Position numbers and translations under genes: made by a program
NCBI GenBank assembly: GCA_902826685.1
Contig: CADEFT010000002.1
Coordinates: 124,001 to 188,000, forward strand
From: an uncultured Acidobacteriota bacterium
GTDB lineage: Bacteria; Acidobacteriota; Terriglobia; Bryobacterales; Bryobacteraceae
Direction of reading: 5' to 3'
DNA: 64,000 nucleotides
In this document: positions 9,214 to 16,792 of the stretch, one piece after another
How the letters are laid out: every line of letters starts with the position of its first letter
Numbering within the stretch: position 1 is the stretch's first letter
The notes under the pieces: generated by a model
What the model saw: only the letters and a program-made list of their open reading frames with translations
What the model was told of the DNA's origin: nothing
Databases searched by the model: none

Positions 9214-9306
9214 TGCGTTGCGGCTGGCGATGGGTGCCGGCAAAGCCGCAAACGCCCGGTTTTGCAGGGTTTTCGGGCCGAACCGGGCCGGGCTTTGAGC
9301 AACGCA
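9214..9306 (+). ncRNA. Structured 5' leader of the HU gene, candidate regulatory RNA
   Basis: The transcript from the promoter above would begin with an 8-bp closing stem, 9214-9221 with 9299-9306 (TGCGTTGC and GCAACGCA). Inside are a hairpin 9223-9228 with 9236-9241 (GCTGGC/GCCGGC, 7-nt loop) and an extended arm made of 9242-9247 with 9291-9296 (AAAGCC/GGCTTT) and 9254-9262 with 9280-9288 (GCCCGGTTT/GAACCGGGC), capped by a 17-nt loop. A competing 8-bp pairing, 9218-9225 with 9244-9251 (TTGCGGCT/AGCCGCAA), would disrupt the closing stem, the hairpin and the AAAGCC arm, so two exclusive folds are possible. The HU Shine-Dalgarno (GGGAGGA, GGGAGA) lies 25-30 bases after the structure. I do not match it to a known riboswitch class. 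Confidence 0.5.
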
Positions 9307-9348
9307 TTTTCAATCCGTGACGACAAGTGGGAGGACGGGAGAACAGAC

Positions 9349-9648
9349 ATGGCTGATCGTATGACGCAGACTCAGATCGTAAAGGAACTCGCCGAAGGTG
9401 CGGGCATCGCCAGCAAGGTTGCCAAGCAGATCGTCGAGACCTATGCCGCTATTGCCGTGCGCGAAACCAAGAAGGCTGGCGTTTTCGTGCTGCCCGGCAT
9501 CGGACGGTTGGTTCGCGTGGAGCGCAAGGCGCGCACCGGACGCAACCCCGCCACCGGCGAATCCATCAAGATTCCAGCCAAGAAGGTCGTGAAGTTCCGC
9601 GTGGCCAAGAGCGTCAAAGACGCCATCGTGCCGCCGAAAAAGAAGTAA
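9349..9648 (+). CDS. hup: HU-family DNA-binding protein
   Basis: 99 residues. HU dimers bend and compact DNA in the nucleoid. The family signature is clear: GRLVRVERKARTGRNPATGE spans residues 60-79, and the DNA-binding beta arm is lysine and arginine rich. The N-terminus is slightly extended (MADRMTQTQ instead of a start at the helix), and the C-terminus ends in PPKKK. The ATG at 9349 is preceded by GGAGG and GGGAGA. A frame running from 9262 is rejected as the start because it lies in the structured leader. The gene is monocistronic: it has its own promoter, a long leader and an intrinsic terminator. Confidence 0.95.
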   Translation: MADRMTQTQIVKELAEGAGIASKVAKQIVETYAAIAVRETKKAGVFVLPGIGRLVRVERKARTGRNPATGESIKIPAKKVVKFRVAKSVKDAIVPPKKK

Positions 9649-9666
9649 CTTCGGTTATCCGCAAGA

Positions 9667-9708
9667 AGCAAAAAGCCCCGCGGCGGGATGCGCGGGGCTT
9701 TTGCTTTG
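9667..9708 (+). terminator. Intrinsic terminator after the HU gene
   Basis: An A-rich segment, stem GCCCCGCG at 9675-9682 with its complement CGCGGGGC at 9691-9698, then TTTTGCTTT. The A-rich and T-rich flanks extend the stem, so it could also serve the convergent tatA transcript. Confidence 0.85.
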
Positions 9709-9759
9709 GATATCCGTCGGAATGCGCCGCCACAAATTGCGGGCGGCTCAAGGAAGCCG

Positions 9760-9927
9760 CTATGCCTGCTTCGTGCCTTCGGGTTTTTCTTCGCCCTTCA
9801 GGGCATGCTTGAAGTTACGGATTCCCTCACCAAGGCCTTTCGCCACTTCCGGGATCTTCTTCCCACCGAAGAGAAGAACCGCAATTCCCAGAATGATGAG
9901 GAGCTCCATTGGGCCTAGAGATCGCAT
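9760..9927 (-). CDS. tatA: Twin-arginine translocase subunit TatA/E
   Basis: A 55-residue protein, [10 protein letters not shown] then [18 protein letters not shown], with one membrane helix, the FGGKKIPE hinge, an amphipathic helix ([15 protein letters not shown]) and a charged tail: the complete TatA/E architecture. TatA oligomers form the protein-conducting part of the Tat system, which exports folded proteins across the inner membrane. The ATG has a very good Shine-Dalgarno (AAAGGAGG, 5-base gap), and a sigma70-like promoter lies upstream. tatC is not in the window, so this is an orphan tatA. A 6-bp hairpin (GCGGCT/AGCCGC, 9743-9760) overlaps its stop codon. Several genes in the window have twin-arginine-like leaders (DUF1080 and sulfatase proteins). 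Confidence 0.93.
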   Translation of the reverse strand: MRSLGPMELLIILGIAVLLFGGKKIPEVAKGLGEGIRNFKHALKGEEKPEGTKQA

Positions 9928-9953
9928 CGGGGCCTCCTTTCCTTGCCACTACC

Positions 9954-9982
9954 ATTGTATGAATCGGCATTTCTCCGGTCAA
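9954..9982 (-). promoter_or_regulatory. Sigma70-type promoter for tatA
   Basis: On the minus strand TTGACC (9982-9977), a 17-base spacer, then TACAAT (9959-9954), 26 bases upstream of the tatA ATG. Five of six bases match the consensus in each hexamer. Confidence 0.7.
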
Positions 9983-10042
9983 GCCACCCTCCAGCCGCCT
10001 TCTTCCTAAAGAAAGTGTGCCACAACCGTCGATAGCCTCCAT

Positions 10043-11296
10043 ATGGCCGCTCTGGTGGCGCTCATCCTGTTGGCAATCGCGGTGGCGGCTGTCCTCGATG
10101 TGCAGTTTGCCAAATGGCAAGCCCGCCGGGCCGAACGGCTGCTGGCCGATGGGGGAGCCGCTTTGGAAGCCGGTGACCTCGACCGCGCCGTTCACTTGTT
10201 GCGCAAGGCGGCTTCACGCGCTTTCTGGATTCGCGGCGGTCCGCTGTTCTTTCTCACCCACTACAATTTGGCTAACGTTCTGGCGCGCCGGGGCGAACAT
10301 GCCGGTGCGGAAAAGGCCGCCCGCCGCGCCCTTCGGTCCATCTGCTCGCTGCCCGATAGCGAGCAACTGGGCTTCCACGGCAGCTACCCGGAAGTCCGCC
10401 ACTGCCTGGCGCTGTTTTCGGAAAGCCTGCTGCGGCAGGGCAAGCATGCCGAGGCCATCGCTTATCTGGAGACGGTTATCAAGCTTTGGCAGGAGGCCGA
10501 TGGCCCCGATAGCCTGCATGCCGGCTACTACTCACAGGAACTCGGCCTGGCTTGTATGCAACTTGGCTTGGCCGATCAGGGCATCGATCATCTGGCCCAG
10601 GCGGTCTCGGTGTCGCGCCTTCATTTCGGCGAGGACCATCCGGCATTCGCCACCGCGCTTCATCATTATGGCGCCGCGCTGACCGATACGGGCCGTGCCT
10701 ATGAAGCCGGCAAATCGCTCGAACAGTCTCTTGCGATCCGCACCGCTTTGTTCGGCGCAACCGACCCATCGGTGGCCGAAACCCTTGCCGCCCTCGGCTC
10801 GCTACGCCTTCACAACTGCGAATACGACGAAGCGGCGGAATGTTTTGGAAAAGCCCTGGGCATCGTTGAGCACGTCTTCGGATCCAATCATCCCGAACCC
10901 GCCTCCCTGCGCGGCAAGCTGGCCGAAACCCGCCGCCGCCAGGGACGGCTGGAGGAATCGGCGCAACTGGCCAACATGGCCCTGTTCGTTCTGGGCGAAT
11001 CGAAGGATCCATCCTACAGTGAAGCTCTGGAAACCATGGCCTGTGTCCGCGCCGATCAAGGCGGGCTCTCCGAAGCTGCGCAACTGCTCGAGCAATCGCG
11101 CCAGTGGATGAGCCGTTCGCCTGGCGGTCTCAGCCGTCGCGCCCGTCTTCTGCACAACGAAGCACGCCTGCGCCGCCGGATGGGCGAAGAGGCCAAGGCC
11201 GACGAACTCGCCTCGCTCGCTCTCGCCATTCGCGAGAGCCTTCGCGCCGCCGCCTCCGTCGACGAGGCCACGCGCATCGTGCCACCCACCGATTGA
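10043..11296 (+). CDS. Membrane-anchored tetratricopeptide repeat protein
   Basis: 417 residues. One N-terminal membrane helix (residues 2-19) is followed by a cytoplasmic or periplasmic array of TPRs of the kinesin-light-chain style, for example HLAQAVSVSRLHFGEDHP, SLEQSLAIRTALFGATDP and CFGKALGIVEHVFGSNHP, spaced about 42 residues apart. Such arrays mediate protein-protein contacts; the partner is unknown. It is divergent from tatA with 115 bases between them, and it precedes the sugar transporter by 46 bases without evident functional relation. Confidence 0.85.
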   Translation: MAALVALILLAIAVAAVLDVQFAKWQARRAERLLADGGAALEAGDLDRAVHLLRKAASRAFWIRGGPLFFLTHYNLANVLARRGEHAGAEKAARRALRSICSLPDSEQLGFHGSYPEVRHCLALFSESLLRQGKHAEAIAYLETVIKLWQEADGPDSLHAGYYSQELGLACMQLGLADQGIDHLAQAVSVSRLHFGEDHPAFATALHHYGAALTDTGRAYEAGKSLEQSLAIRTALFGATDPSVAETLAALGSLRLHNCEYDEAAECFGKALGIVEHVFGSNHPEPASLRGKLAETRRRQGRLEESAQLANMALFVLGESKDPSYSEALETMACVRADQGGLSEAAQLLEQSRQWMSRSPGGLSRRARLLHNEARLRRRMGEEAKADELASLALAIRESLRAAASVDEATRIVPPTD

Positions 11297-11342
11297 TCTG
11301 CCGCCGCCTAAGTGCGGTACCATCGATGCTTTCGACGCCCAC

Positions 11343-12842
11343 GTGAAGCTACTCGAAGCCGTCGATATCCATAAATCGTTTGGCGGTGTGCAGGCACTGC
11401 GCGGTGTCCATTTCGAACTGCGGGCGGGCGAAGTGCATGCCCTGGTCGGCGAGAATGGCGCCGGCAAATCCACCCTCATTCAAATCCTTACCGGCGCGCT
11501 TACCGCCGATTCGGGCCGCATCGAGCTCTCCGGCGTTTCGTTGACCGGCCTCACTCCCGCGCGGGCACAGGCTCTCGGCATCCGCTGCGTCTATCAACAC
11601 CCCGCGCTCTTCCCGCATCTTTCGGTTATGGAAAACATAGCCCTCTCGCTTGAGCCGCACCGCGCCACGGGCCGGGTCGATTGGGCCGCCCGTCGCGCGA
11701 CCGCCCTTGGTTTGCTCGAACGGCTCGGGCTGTCTATCGATCCGGGGCGCGAGATCTCAACGCTGAGCATGCCGGAACGGCAGTTGATCGAAATCGCCAA
11801 GGCGATTGGGGCGGAGGCGCGCGTGCTCATTCTCGATGAACCGACGGCCTGCCTGACGGCGCGCGAAACCGAATCCCTGTTCGCGGTCATCGGCCAGGCA
11901 AGCGCCCGCGGAGCCGGTGTCATCTATGTCTCCCATCGCCTGGAGGAACTGGCGCGCATCGCCGCCCGTGTCACCGTGCTCCGCGATGGAAAAACGGTGG
12001 CCACGCGCCCGATGGTCGAAACCACGCGCGCCGGGTTGATCCAACTGATGGTGGGCCGCGACATCGCCGCCGTCTATCCGAAAGGGGAATCGGCGCCCGG
12101 CGCCCCGGTGCTCGAATTGCGCGGCACAGGCTGCCGCGCGACCGGTTTACGAGGCATCGACCTGACCGTGCGCGCCGGTGAGATTGTCGGACTCGCCGGT
12201 CTGGCTGGTTCCGGACGCACGGAACTGGCCAACGTCATCTTCGGACTCACCCCCGCCGACTCCGGCGAAATGCGTCTGAAGGGCGGCGCCATGGTCATCG
12301 ATTCTCCGTGCCGTGCGCGCGAGTTCGGCATCGGCTATGTGCCCGAAGACCGGCGCCGTCTCGGCGTCATCGGCGCCATGCCCATCGCTCAAAACGTCAC
12401 TCTGCCGATCCTCGACCGGATCTCGCGCATGGGCTTGCTGGACAGGATTGGGGAAGACGGCGTCGCCGAAACCTACCGCGCGCAATTGGGGATCAAGGCC
12501 GAGTCCGTCCATGCGCCGGTGGACAGCCTTTCCGGAGGCAATCAGCAAAAGGTGGCGCTCGCCAAATGGCTGGCTTCGAAGCCGTGCCTGATGATTCTCG
12601 ATGAGCCGACGCAAGGCGTCGATGTCGGCGCCAAGGCAGAAGTGCATCGCCTCATTTCCGGGCTCGCCGAGGCCGGCCTGGCCGTGCTGCTGATCTCTTC
12701 GGATCTGCCGGAGATTCTCGGTATGAGCGACCGTATCGTCGTCCTCTCCGGCGGAACCATCGCCGGTGAGCTTCCACGTTCCGCCACGCAGGAGCAGGTA
12801 TTGGCGCTGGCCTTGGCGGCGCACGCCGGAGCCACGTCATGA
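11343..12842 (+). CDS. Sugar ABC transporter ATP-binding protein (RbsA/RhaT type, two NBDs)
   Basis: 499 residues with two fused nucleotide-binding domains, as usual for the CUT2 sugar importer family. The first NBD has Walker A GENGAGKST at about 38-46 and Walker B LILDEPT; the second has the ABC signature LSGGNQQKVALAKWL and LMILDEPTQGVD. The second Walker A is degenerate (GLAGSGRTE), as is typical for the second half of RbsA proteins. It powers import of a monosaccharide through the permeases encoded next. The start is GTG. It overlaps the next gene by four bases (ATGA), which indicates translational coupling. The substrate is likely rhamnose or AI-2-like, judged from the binding domain further on. 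Confidence 0.93.
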   Translation: MKLLEAVDIHKSFGGVQALRGVHFELRAGEVHALVGENGAGKSTLIQILTGALTADSGRIELSGVSLTGLTPARAQALGIRCVYQHPALFPHLSVMENIALSLEPHRATGRVDWAARRATALGLLERLGLSIDPGREISTLSMPERQLIEIAKAIGAEARVLILDEPTACLTARETESLFAVIGQASARGAGVIYVSHRLEELARIAARVTVLRDGKTVATRPMVETTRAGLIQLMVGRDIAAVYPKGESAPGAPVLELRGTGCRATGLRGIDLTVRAGEIVGLAGLAGSGRTELANVIFGLTPADSGEMRLKGGAMVIDSPCRAREFGIGYVPEDRRRLGVIGAMPIAQNVTLPILDRISRMGLLDRIGEDGVAETYRAQLGIKAESVHAPVDSLSGGNQQKVALAKWLASKPCLMILDEPTQGVDVGAKAEVHRLISGLAEAGLAVLLISSDLPEILGMSDRIVVLSGGTIAGELPRSATQEQVLALALAAHAGATS

Positions 12843-13765
12843 AGGCTGCCTCCCTCGCGCTGGCAGCCCTGCTGGCCGCGTTGGCCGTTTGGGCGCCGGG
12901 ATTCTACGCCGTCGAGAACCTTCGCGATCTGCTGGTCAACAATGCGCCCGCGCTGCTGGTGGCCATTGGAATGACGGTGGTGATTCTGGCTGGGCACATC
13001 GATATCTCGGTGGCCGCGCAGTTCGCCGTGGCCAGCGTGCTGTCGGCCGAACTCGCCAAAGCGGGACTTCCGGTGGGCTCGCTCGCTGTTGTGATCCCGA
13101 TTCTCGGCGCGGCGATGGGCGCCGTCAACGGGCTGCTGGCCGGCCGCGCGGCGATTCCTTCCATCGTCGCAACGCTCGCCACCATGGCGCTTTGGAAAGA
13201 AGGACTGCGCTGGGCCACGCAGGGTGCGTGGGTGCAGAATCTGCCATCGGGGTTCCAGTGGTTCGGCCTCGGGCAAACGGCGGGGCAGGCCGCGATACTG
13301 CTTTCGGCCGCGGCGGTGTTCGGCCTCACCGCGTGGGCTCTGCGCAATCTGCGCGCGGGGCGCGCGGTCTACGCCACCGGATCGAACTTCGAAGCGGCGC
13401 GTCTCGCCGGACTCCGGCCCGATTGGGTGGTGACCGGAGCGTTTGTCTTCTGCGGCGCGCTGACGGCGCTGGCGGCTTTACTCAACTCCGTGCGCTTTTC
13501 CGAAATCCCCTCGGGCGCCGGAACCGGCATCGAAATGAAGGCGATCGCCGCCGCCGTGGTTGGCGGATGCGCCATCTCCGGCGGGAGGGGCTCTGTGACC
13601 GGAACGCTGGTGGGCGCGCTTTTGCTTGGGGCCATCGGGACTGCGCTCACTTTCCTGCATGTGGACGCGGCCTGGGAAAAAGCGCTGCAGGGAATGATTA
13701 TTCTCGCTGCCATTATGGTTTCGGCAGCCCAATTCACTCCAAGGATCGCGCATGCCGCCCGGTGA
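12839..13765 (+). CDS. Sugar ABC transporter permease 1 (RbsC/RhaP-like)
   Basis: 308 residues, about eight hydrophobic segments, with the CUT2 permease features: the VGMTVVILAGHIDISV-like region near residues 44-60, a coupling segment (LRNLRAGRAVYATGSNFEAARLAG) and an IAAAVVGGCAISGGRGSV motif near the C-terminus. It overlaps the ATPase gene by four bases. Its last 14 bases contain a copy of the start of the second permease gene (an in-frame ATG at 13752), which shows that the two permease genes originally overlapped before a repeat insertion moved them apart. Confidence 0.9.
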   Translation: MKAASLALAALLAALAVWAPGFYAVENLRDLLVNNAPALLVAIGMTVVILAGHIDISVAAQFAVASVLSAELAKAGLPVGSLAVVIPILGAAMGAVNGLLAGRAAIPSIVATLATMALWKEGLRWATQGAWVQNLPSGFQWFGLGQTAGQAAILLSAAAVFGLTAWALRNLRAGRAVYATGSNFEAARLAGLRPDWVVTGAFVFCGALTALAALLNSVRFSEIPSGAGTGIEMKAIAAAVVGGCAISGGRGSVTGTLVGALLLGAIGTALTFLHVDAAWEKALQGMIILAAIMVSAAQFTPRIAHAAR

Positions 13766-14183
13766 AATCCGCCTGCTCGACGCCATCGCGGGCGGACGTG
13801 CTATCTCCCGCTTGCTCTGCGCCGCTACTCTCCAATCCACTCGAAGAATCCTGCTCGCCGGCATGCGAAGAGAGGCGATCGCTGCCATCGCGGGCGGAAG
13901 TGCCGTTTCTGGCTTGCTCTGCGCCGCCGTCCTCCAAGGCGCACGAAAGATCCTGGTCGCCGTACAACTGTCCTACGGCGGCAAGCGAAGGAAGACGATC
14001 GGCGCCATCGCGGGCGGACGTGCCACCTCCGGCTTGTTCGGAGCCGCCACTCTCCCATCCACTCGAAAGCTGGCCATCGAAGGCAAGCGAAGGAAAACGA
14101 TCGCCGCCAGCATCGTCGCGGCGGCCGAATTCACTCCAAGGATCGCCTATGCCCTCCGGTGAAATCCGCCTGCTCGCCGCGCT
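13736..14183. repeat. Degenerate tandem repeats flanked by a direct repeat, between the two permease genes
   Basis: A roughly 48-bp direct repeat (beginning CACTCCAAGGATCGC and running through the permease-2 start codon to CGCCTGCTCG) occurs at about 13736-13783 and again at about 14132-14179, with only a few mismatches. Between the copies are three imperfect units of about 105-119 bp starting near 13784, 13887 and 14006, each beginning GCCATCGCGGGCGGA. The units keep one frame open from 13752 to 14162, giving AIAGGRA-type repeats, but this frame looks accidental. The segment covers the gene-free interval 13766-14148. It has the look of a tandem-duplication or repeat-element insertion at the permease-2 start. 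Confidence 0.75.
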
Positions 14184-16059
14184 GCTGGCCGTCGAAGCCG
14201 TGCTGTTCGGTTTCGCCGCGCCCGGCTTTTTGACCACGGAGAACCTTGGCGAAATCGTACGCCTAAGCGTCGAACTCGGGCTGCTCTCGCTGGCCCTCAC
14301 CTGTGTCATCGTCACCGGCGGTATCGATCTTTCCGTGGGCTCGCTGCTGGGGCTGTGCGCGGTCGGCCTTGGTTGGCTGATCCAGGATGGCGGCGTCGCC
14401 TGGCCGCTCGCCGCGCTCCTTACCCTCGGCGCCGGCGCGCTCGCCGGAATGCTGAACGGCGCGCTCATCACGCGCTTCAAGGCCTTGCCGCTGATCGTCA
14501 CCCTTGGCACGTTCAGCCTGTTTCGAGGGCTGGCGGAAGGCATCACCGGTGGCGCCCGCAACTTCACGGGCTTCCCGGAGCCGTTCCTGTGGCTGGGCCA
14601 AGGGTATGTTCTTGGGTTCGTTCCCGCACAGGGCTTGCTGTTCCTTCCGGCCCTGGCGTGCTTTGCGGCGCTGCTGCATCGCACCATCGCCGGCCGCGCG
14701 TTCTACGCCATCGGACATTCGCCGGAAGCCGCCCGCATTTCCGCCATTCCCGTCGAGCGAAGGCTGCTCACGGTCTACACACTCAGCGGGCTGGCGGCGG
14801 CACTGGCGGCGGTGATTTACGTCGCGCGCGTCGGCCAGGCCAAATCCGATGCCGGGCTCGGCTATGAATTGCTGGCCATCACGGCCGTCGTTCTGGGAGG
14901 AACGTCGATCGCGGGCGGGAAGGGGACCATCGCCGGTTCCATGCTCGGACTGCTGGCCATCGCCGTCCTTCAAAACGGACTCCGTCTCGCCGCGCTCCCG
15001 GCGGAACTGGCCGGCATCCTGACCGGGCTCATCCTACTGGCCGTCATCGGCCTGGACCGCGCCGGGCGCTGGAAGCGAGCCGTCGCATGGGCCGCCATTG
15101 CGGCTTCCTTTTTGGCCGTGGCCGCCGCCACCTATAGCCGGCCGGGGCAAGCGCCGTCGCGCACCGTCGTCGCCATGATGCCGAAGGCAAAGGGCGACCC
15201 CTATTTCATCAGTTGCCTCAGGGGCGCGCAGGAAGCCGCCAAACAATTCGATGTGGAATTGCTTTGGGACGGACCCGCCGACCTCGACCCCGCGCGGCAG
15301 AACGAAATCGTCGAAAGCTGGATCACGCGCGGCGTCGACGTCATCGCCGTTAGCGTGGAAAATCGCGGAGGCCTTTCCACCGTGCTGCGGAAAGCGCGCT
15401 CGCGCGGCATCAAGGTGCTCACCTGGGATGCCGATGCCGACGCCGATGCCCGCGACTTCTTCATCAATCAGGCCACCGCCCAGGGCATCGGCGACACCAT
15501 TACCGATCAGGTGGCGCAGATGCTCGGCGGCGCGGGCGAGTTCGCCATTGTCACTGCCTCGCTCACCGCCGCCAATCAGAACGAATGGATGGGGTACATG
15601 CGGAAGCGGCTCGAGAAGTATCCCAACGTCAAGCTCGCCACCGTACGTCCTTCCGACGGCGACCGCGACCGCGCTTTCGCGGAAACGCAAACCATCCTGC
15701 GCGTCTATCCGCGCGTGAAGGTGGTGGCGGGCATCGCCGCCCCTGCCGTGCCGGGCGCGGCCGAAGCTGTCAAGCAATCCGGCCGGACGGACGTCGCAGT
15801 TACCGGACTCTCTCTGCCCAGTCTATGCAAGCCTTACGTCCAGGCCGGAGTCATCAGGTCCGTGGTGCTGTGGAACACCGGCGACCTGGGATATCTGACG
15901 GTCTTCGCCGCGCAGGCGCTCCATCGCGGCGGGTTGAAGACGGGCGATACCGGCATCGTTGCCGGGCGGCTCGGCCAAATCGAAATCCGCCAGGATCAGG
16001 TGATCCTCGGCCAGCCGTTTGTCTTCACGAAGGAGAACATCGACGGGTTCGATTTTTGA
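14149..16059 (+). CDS. Sugar permease fused to a rhamnose/AI-2-type substrate-binding protein
   Basis: 636 residues. Residues 1 to about 305 form a second CUT2 permease (IVTGGIDLSVGS at 54-65, GGTSIAGGKGT at 250-260). A further membrane helix at about 311-327 is followed by residues 338-636, a periplasmic sugar-binding domain of the RhaS/LsrB type (MMPKAKGDPYF, DGPADLDPARQNEIV, GIKVLTWDADADADARDF, TASLTAANQNEW, FTKENIDGFDF at the end). In typical systems the binding protein is a separate gene with its own signal peptide; here it is tethered to the permease. I chose the ATG at 14149 because it is the second copy of the duplicated permease start; a longer frame from 12766 is an artefact of the open repeat region. 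Confidence 0.88.
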   Translation: MPSGEIRLLAALLAVEAVLFGFAAPGFLTTENLGEIVRLSVELGLLSLALTCVIVTGGIDLSVGSLLGLCAVGLGWLIQDGGVAWPLAALLTLGAGALAGMLNGALITRFKALPLIVTLGTFSLFRGLAEGITGGARNFTGFPEPFLWLGQGYVLGFVPAQGLLFLPALACFAALLHRTIAGRAFYAIGHSPEAARISAIPVERRLLTVYTLSGLAAALAAVIYVARVGQAKSDAGLGYELLAITAVVLGGTSIAGGKGTIAGSMLGLLAIAVLQNGLRLAALPAELAGILTGLILLAVIGLDRAGRWKRAVAWAAIAASFLAVAAATYSRPGQAPSRTVVAMMPKAKGDPYFISCLRGAQEAAKQFDVELLWDGPADLDPARQNEIVESWITRGVDVIAVSVENRGGLSTVLRKARSRGIKVLTWDADADADARDFFINQATAQGIGDTITDQVAQMLGGAGEFAIVTASLTAANQNEWMGYMRKRLEKYPNVKLATVRPSDGDRDRAFAETQTILRVYPRVKVVAGIAAPAVPGAAEAVKQSGRTDVAVTGLSLPSLCKPYVQAGVIRSVVLWNTGDLGYLTVFAAQALHRGGLKTGDTGIVAGRLGQIEIRQDQVILGQPFVFTKENIDGFDF

Positions 16060-16085
16060 AGCCGCGCGGCCACCCATGTTAAGAT
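16056..16085 (+). promoter_or_regulatory. Candidate promoter for secG
   Basis: TTGAAG (16056-16061), an 18-base spacer and TAAGAT (16080-16085) with an upstream TG (extended -10). The -35 overlaps the stop codon of the transporter fusion gene. Confidence 0.5.
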
Positions 16086-16110
16086 AGCCAATGGGTTTTC
16101 GCCTGGAAGT

Positions 16111-16554
16111 ATGATTATTCTCCTGACTATCGTTCACGTCATCGTGTGCTTTTTCCTGGTGGTCGTTGTGCTGCTGCAAAGCGGCAAGGCGGCCGATCTC
16201 GCCGGAGCATTCGGTGGCATGGGTTCACAGACCGCGTTCGGACCTCGGGGCGCGGCGACCGTACTTTCCAAGGCGACGACGATCGCGGCGGGCCTGTTCA
16301 TGGTCACGTCGTTGACTTTGTCGGTGTTGGCGACGCGGCAGGGGACTTCGGGCTCCACGGTTCTCGAAAAAGTGGCAACGCCCGCTCCGGCGACGAAGAA
16401 GGATGCGCCCGCGGCGCCGGCCGGATCGGTGCCAATCCAGGTGACAACGCCTGGCGGCGGGACCAAGACCATCGACGTTCCGACACTGCCGCCGCAGACG
16501 GCTCCGGCCCAGCCCGCGCCCACGCAGCAACAGGCGCCGCCGGCAAAGAAGTAG
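16111..16554 (+). CDS. secG: Preprotein translocase subunit SecG
   Basis: 147 residues. It has two membrane helices (residues 2-22 and about 52-72) separated by the conserved [14 protein letters not shown] loop and [14 protein letters not shown] segment that define SecG, a small partner of SecYE that helps protein export. It is longer than most SecG proteins because of a C-terminal tail rich in proline, alanine and glutamine. It is preceded by a GGAAG Shine-Dalgarno and followed closely by tRNA-Leu, the common secG-tRNA-Leu arrangement. Confidence 0.95.
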   Translation: MIILLTIVHVIVCFFLVVVVLLQSGKAADLAGAFGGMGSQTAFGPRGAATVLSKATTIAAGLFMVTSLTLSVLATRQGTSGSTVLEKVATPAPATKKDAPAAPAGSVPIQVTTPGGGTKTIDVPTLPPQTAPAQPAPTQQQAPPAKK

Positions 16555-16572
16555 CAAGGTTTGGTTGGCCAC

Positions 16573-16659
16573 GCGGAGGTGGCGGAATTGGCAGACGCAC
16601 TAGCTTGAGGTGCTAGCGGGAGCAATCTCGTGGGGGTTCAAGTCCCCCTCTCCGCACCA
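16573..16659 (+). tRNA. tRNA-Leu (anticodon GAG)
   Basis: 87 bases with an encoded CCA end. The acceptor stem is GCGGAGG with TCTCCGC (one G-T pair), the anticodon stem-loop is CTAGC-TTGAGGT-GCTAG with GAG at 16607-16609, the class II long variable arm is CGGGAGCAATCTCG, and the T arm is GGGGGTTCAAGTCCCCC. It reads CUC/CUU leucine codons. Confidence 0.97.
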
Positions 16660-16667
16660 TTTTCATT

Positions 16668-16700
16668 GCGCAGACCGTGTATAGGAAGCACGGTCTGCGC
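16668..16700 (+). terminator. Strong hairpin downstream of tRNA-Leu
   Basis: GCGCAGACCGTG (16668-16679) and its perfect 12-bp complement (16689-16700) surround a 9-nt loop, eight bases after the tRNA. No U-tract follows, so it is a hairpin consistent with transcript end formation rather than a classical terminator. Confidence 0.5.
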
Positions 16701-16792
16701 ACCTCCCAAATTCACGCCCAAAATCAACTTTCGTTTCCACTTCGACTGTACGGCACGCTACAATCGTAGGACTTTTCGAGGAGGAAACACTC

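Noticed and set aside
9209..9306. Cyclic-di-GMP riboswitch in the HU leader
   Set aside because: An AAAGCC segment recalls part of the GEMM consensus, but the other conserved loops of that class are absent, so I leave the leader as an unclassified structure.
9262..9348. N-terminal extension of HU
   Set aside because: The codons lie in the structured leader; a strong ribosome site precedes the ATG at 9349.
13752..14162. 136-residue frame in the repeat insert
   Set aside because: It is made of AIAGGRA-type repeats produced by the tandem DNA units, and its start and end are copies of the permease-2 start; I treat it as non-coding repeat sequence.
12766..16059. Single 1097-residue frame spanning permease, repeats and binding domain
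   Set aside because: Its first 460 residues lie antiphase over the first permease gene and the repeat insert and are arginine/serine-rich; the real gene starts at 14149.
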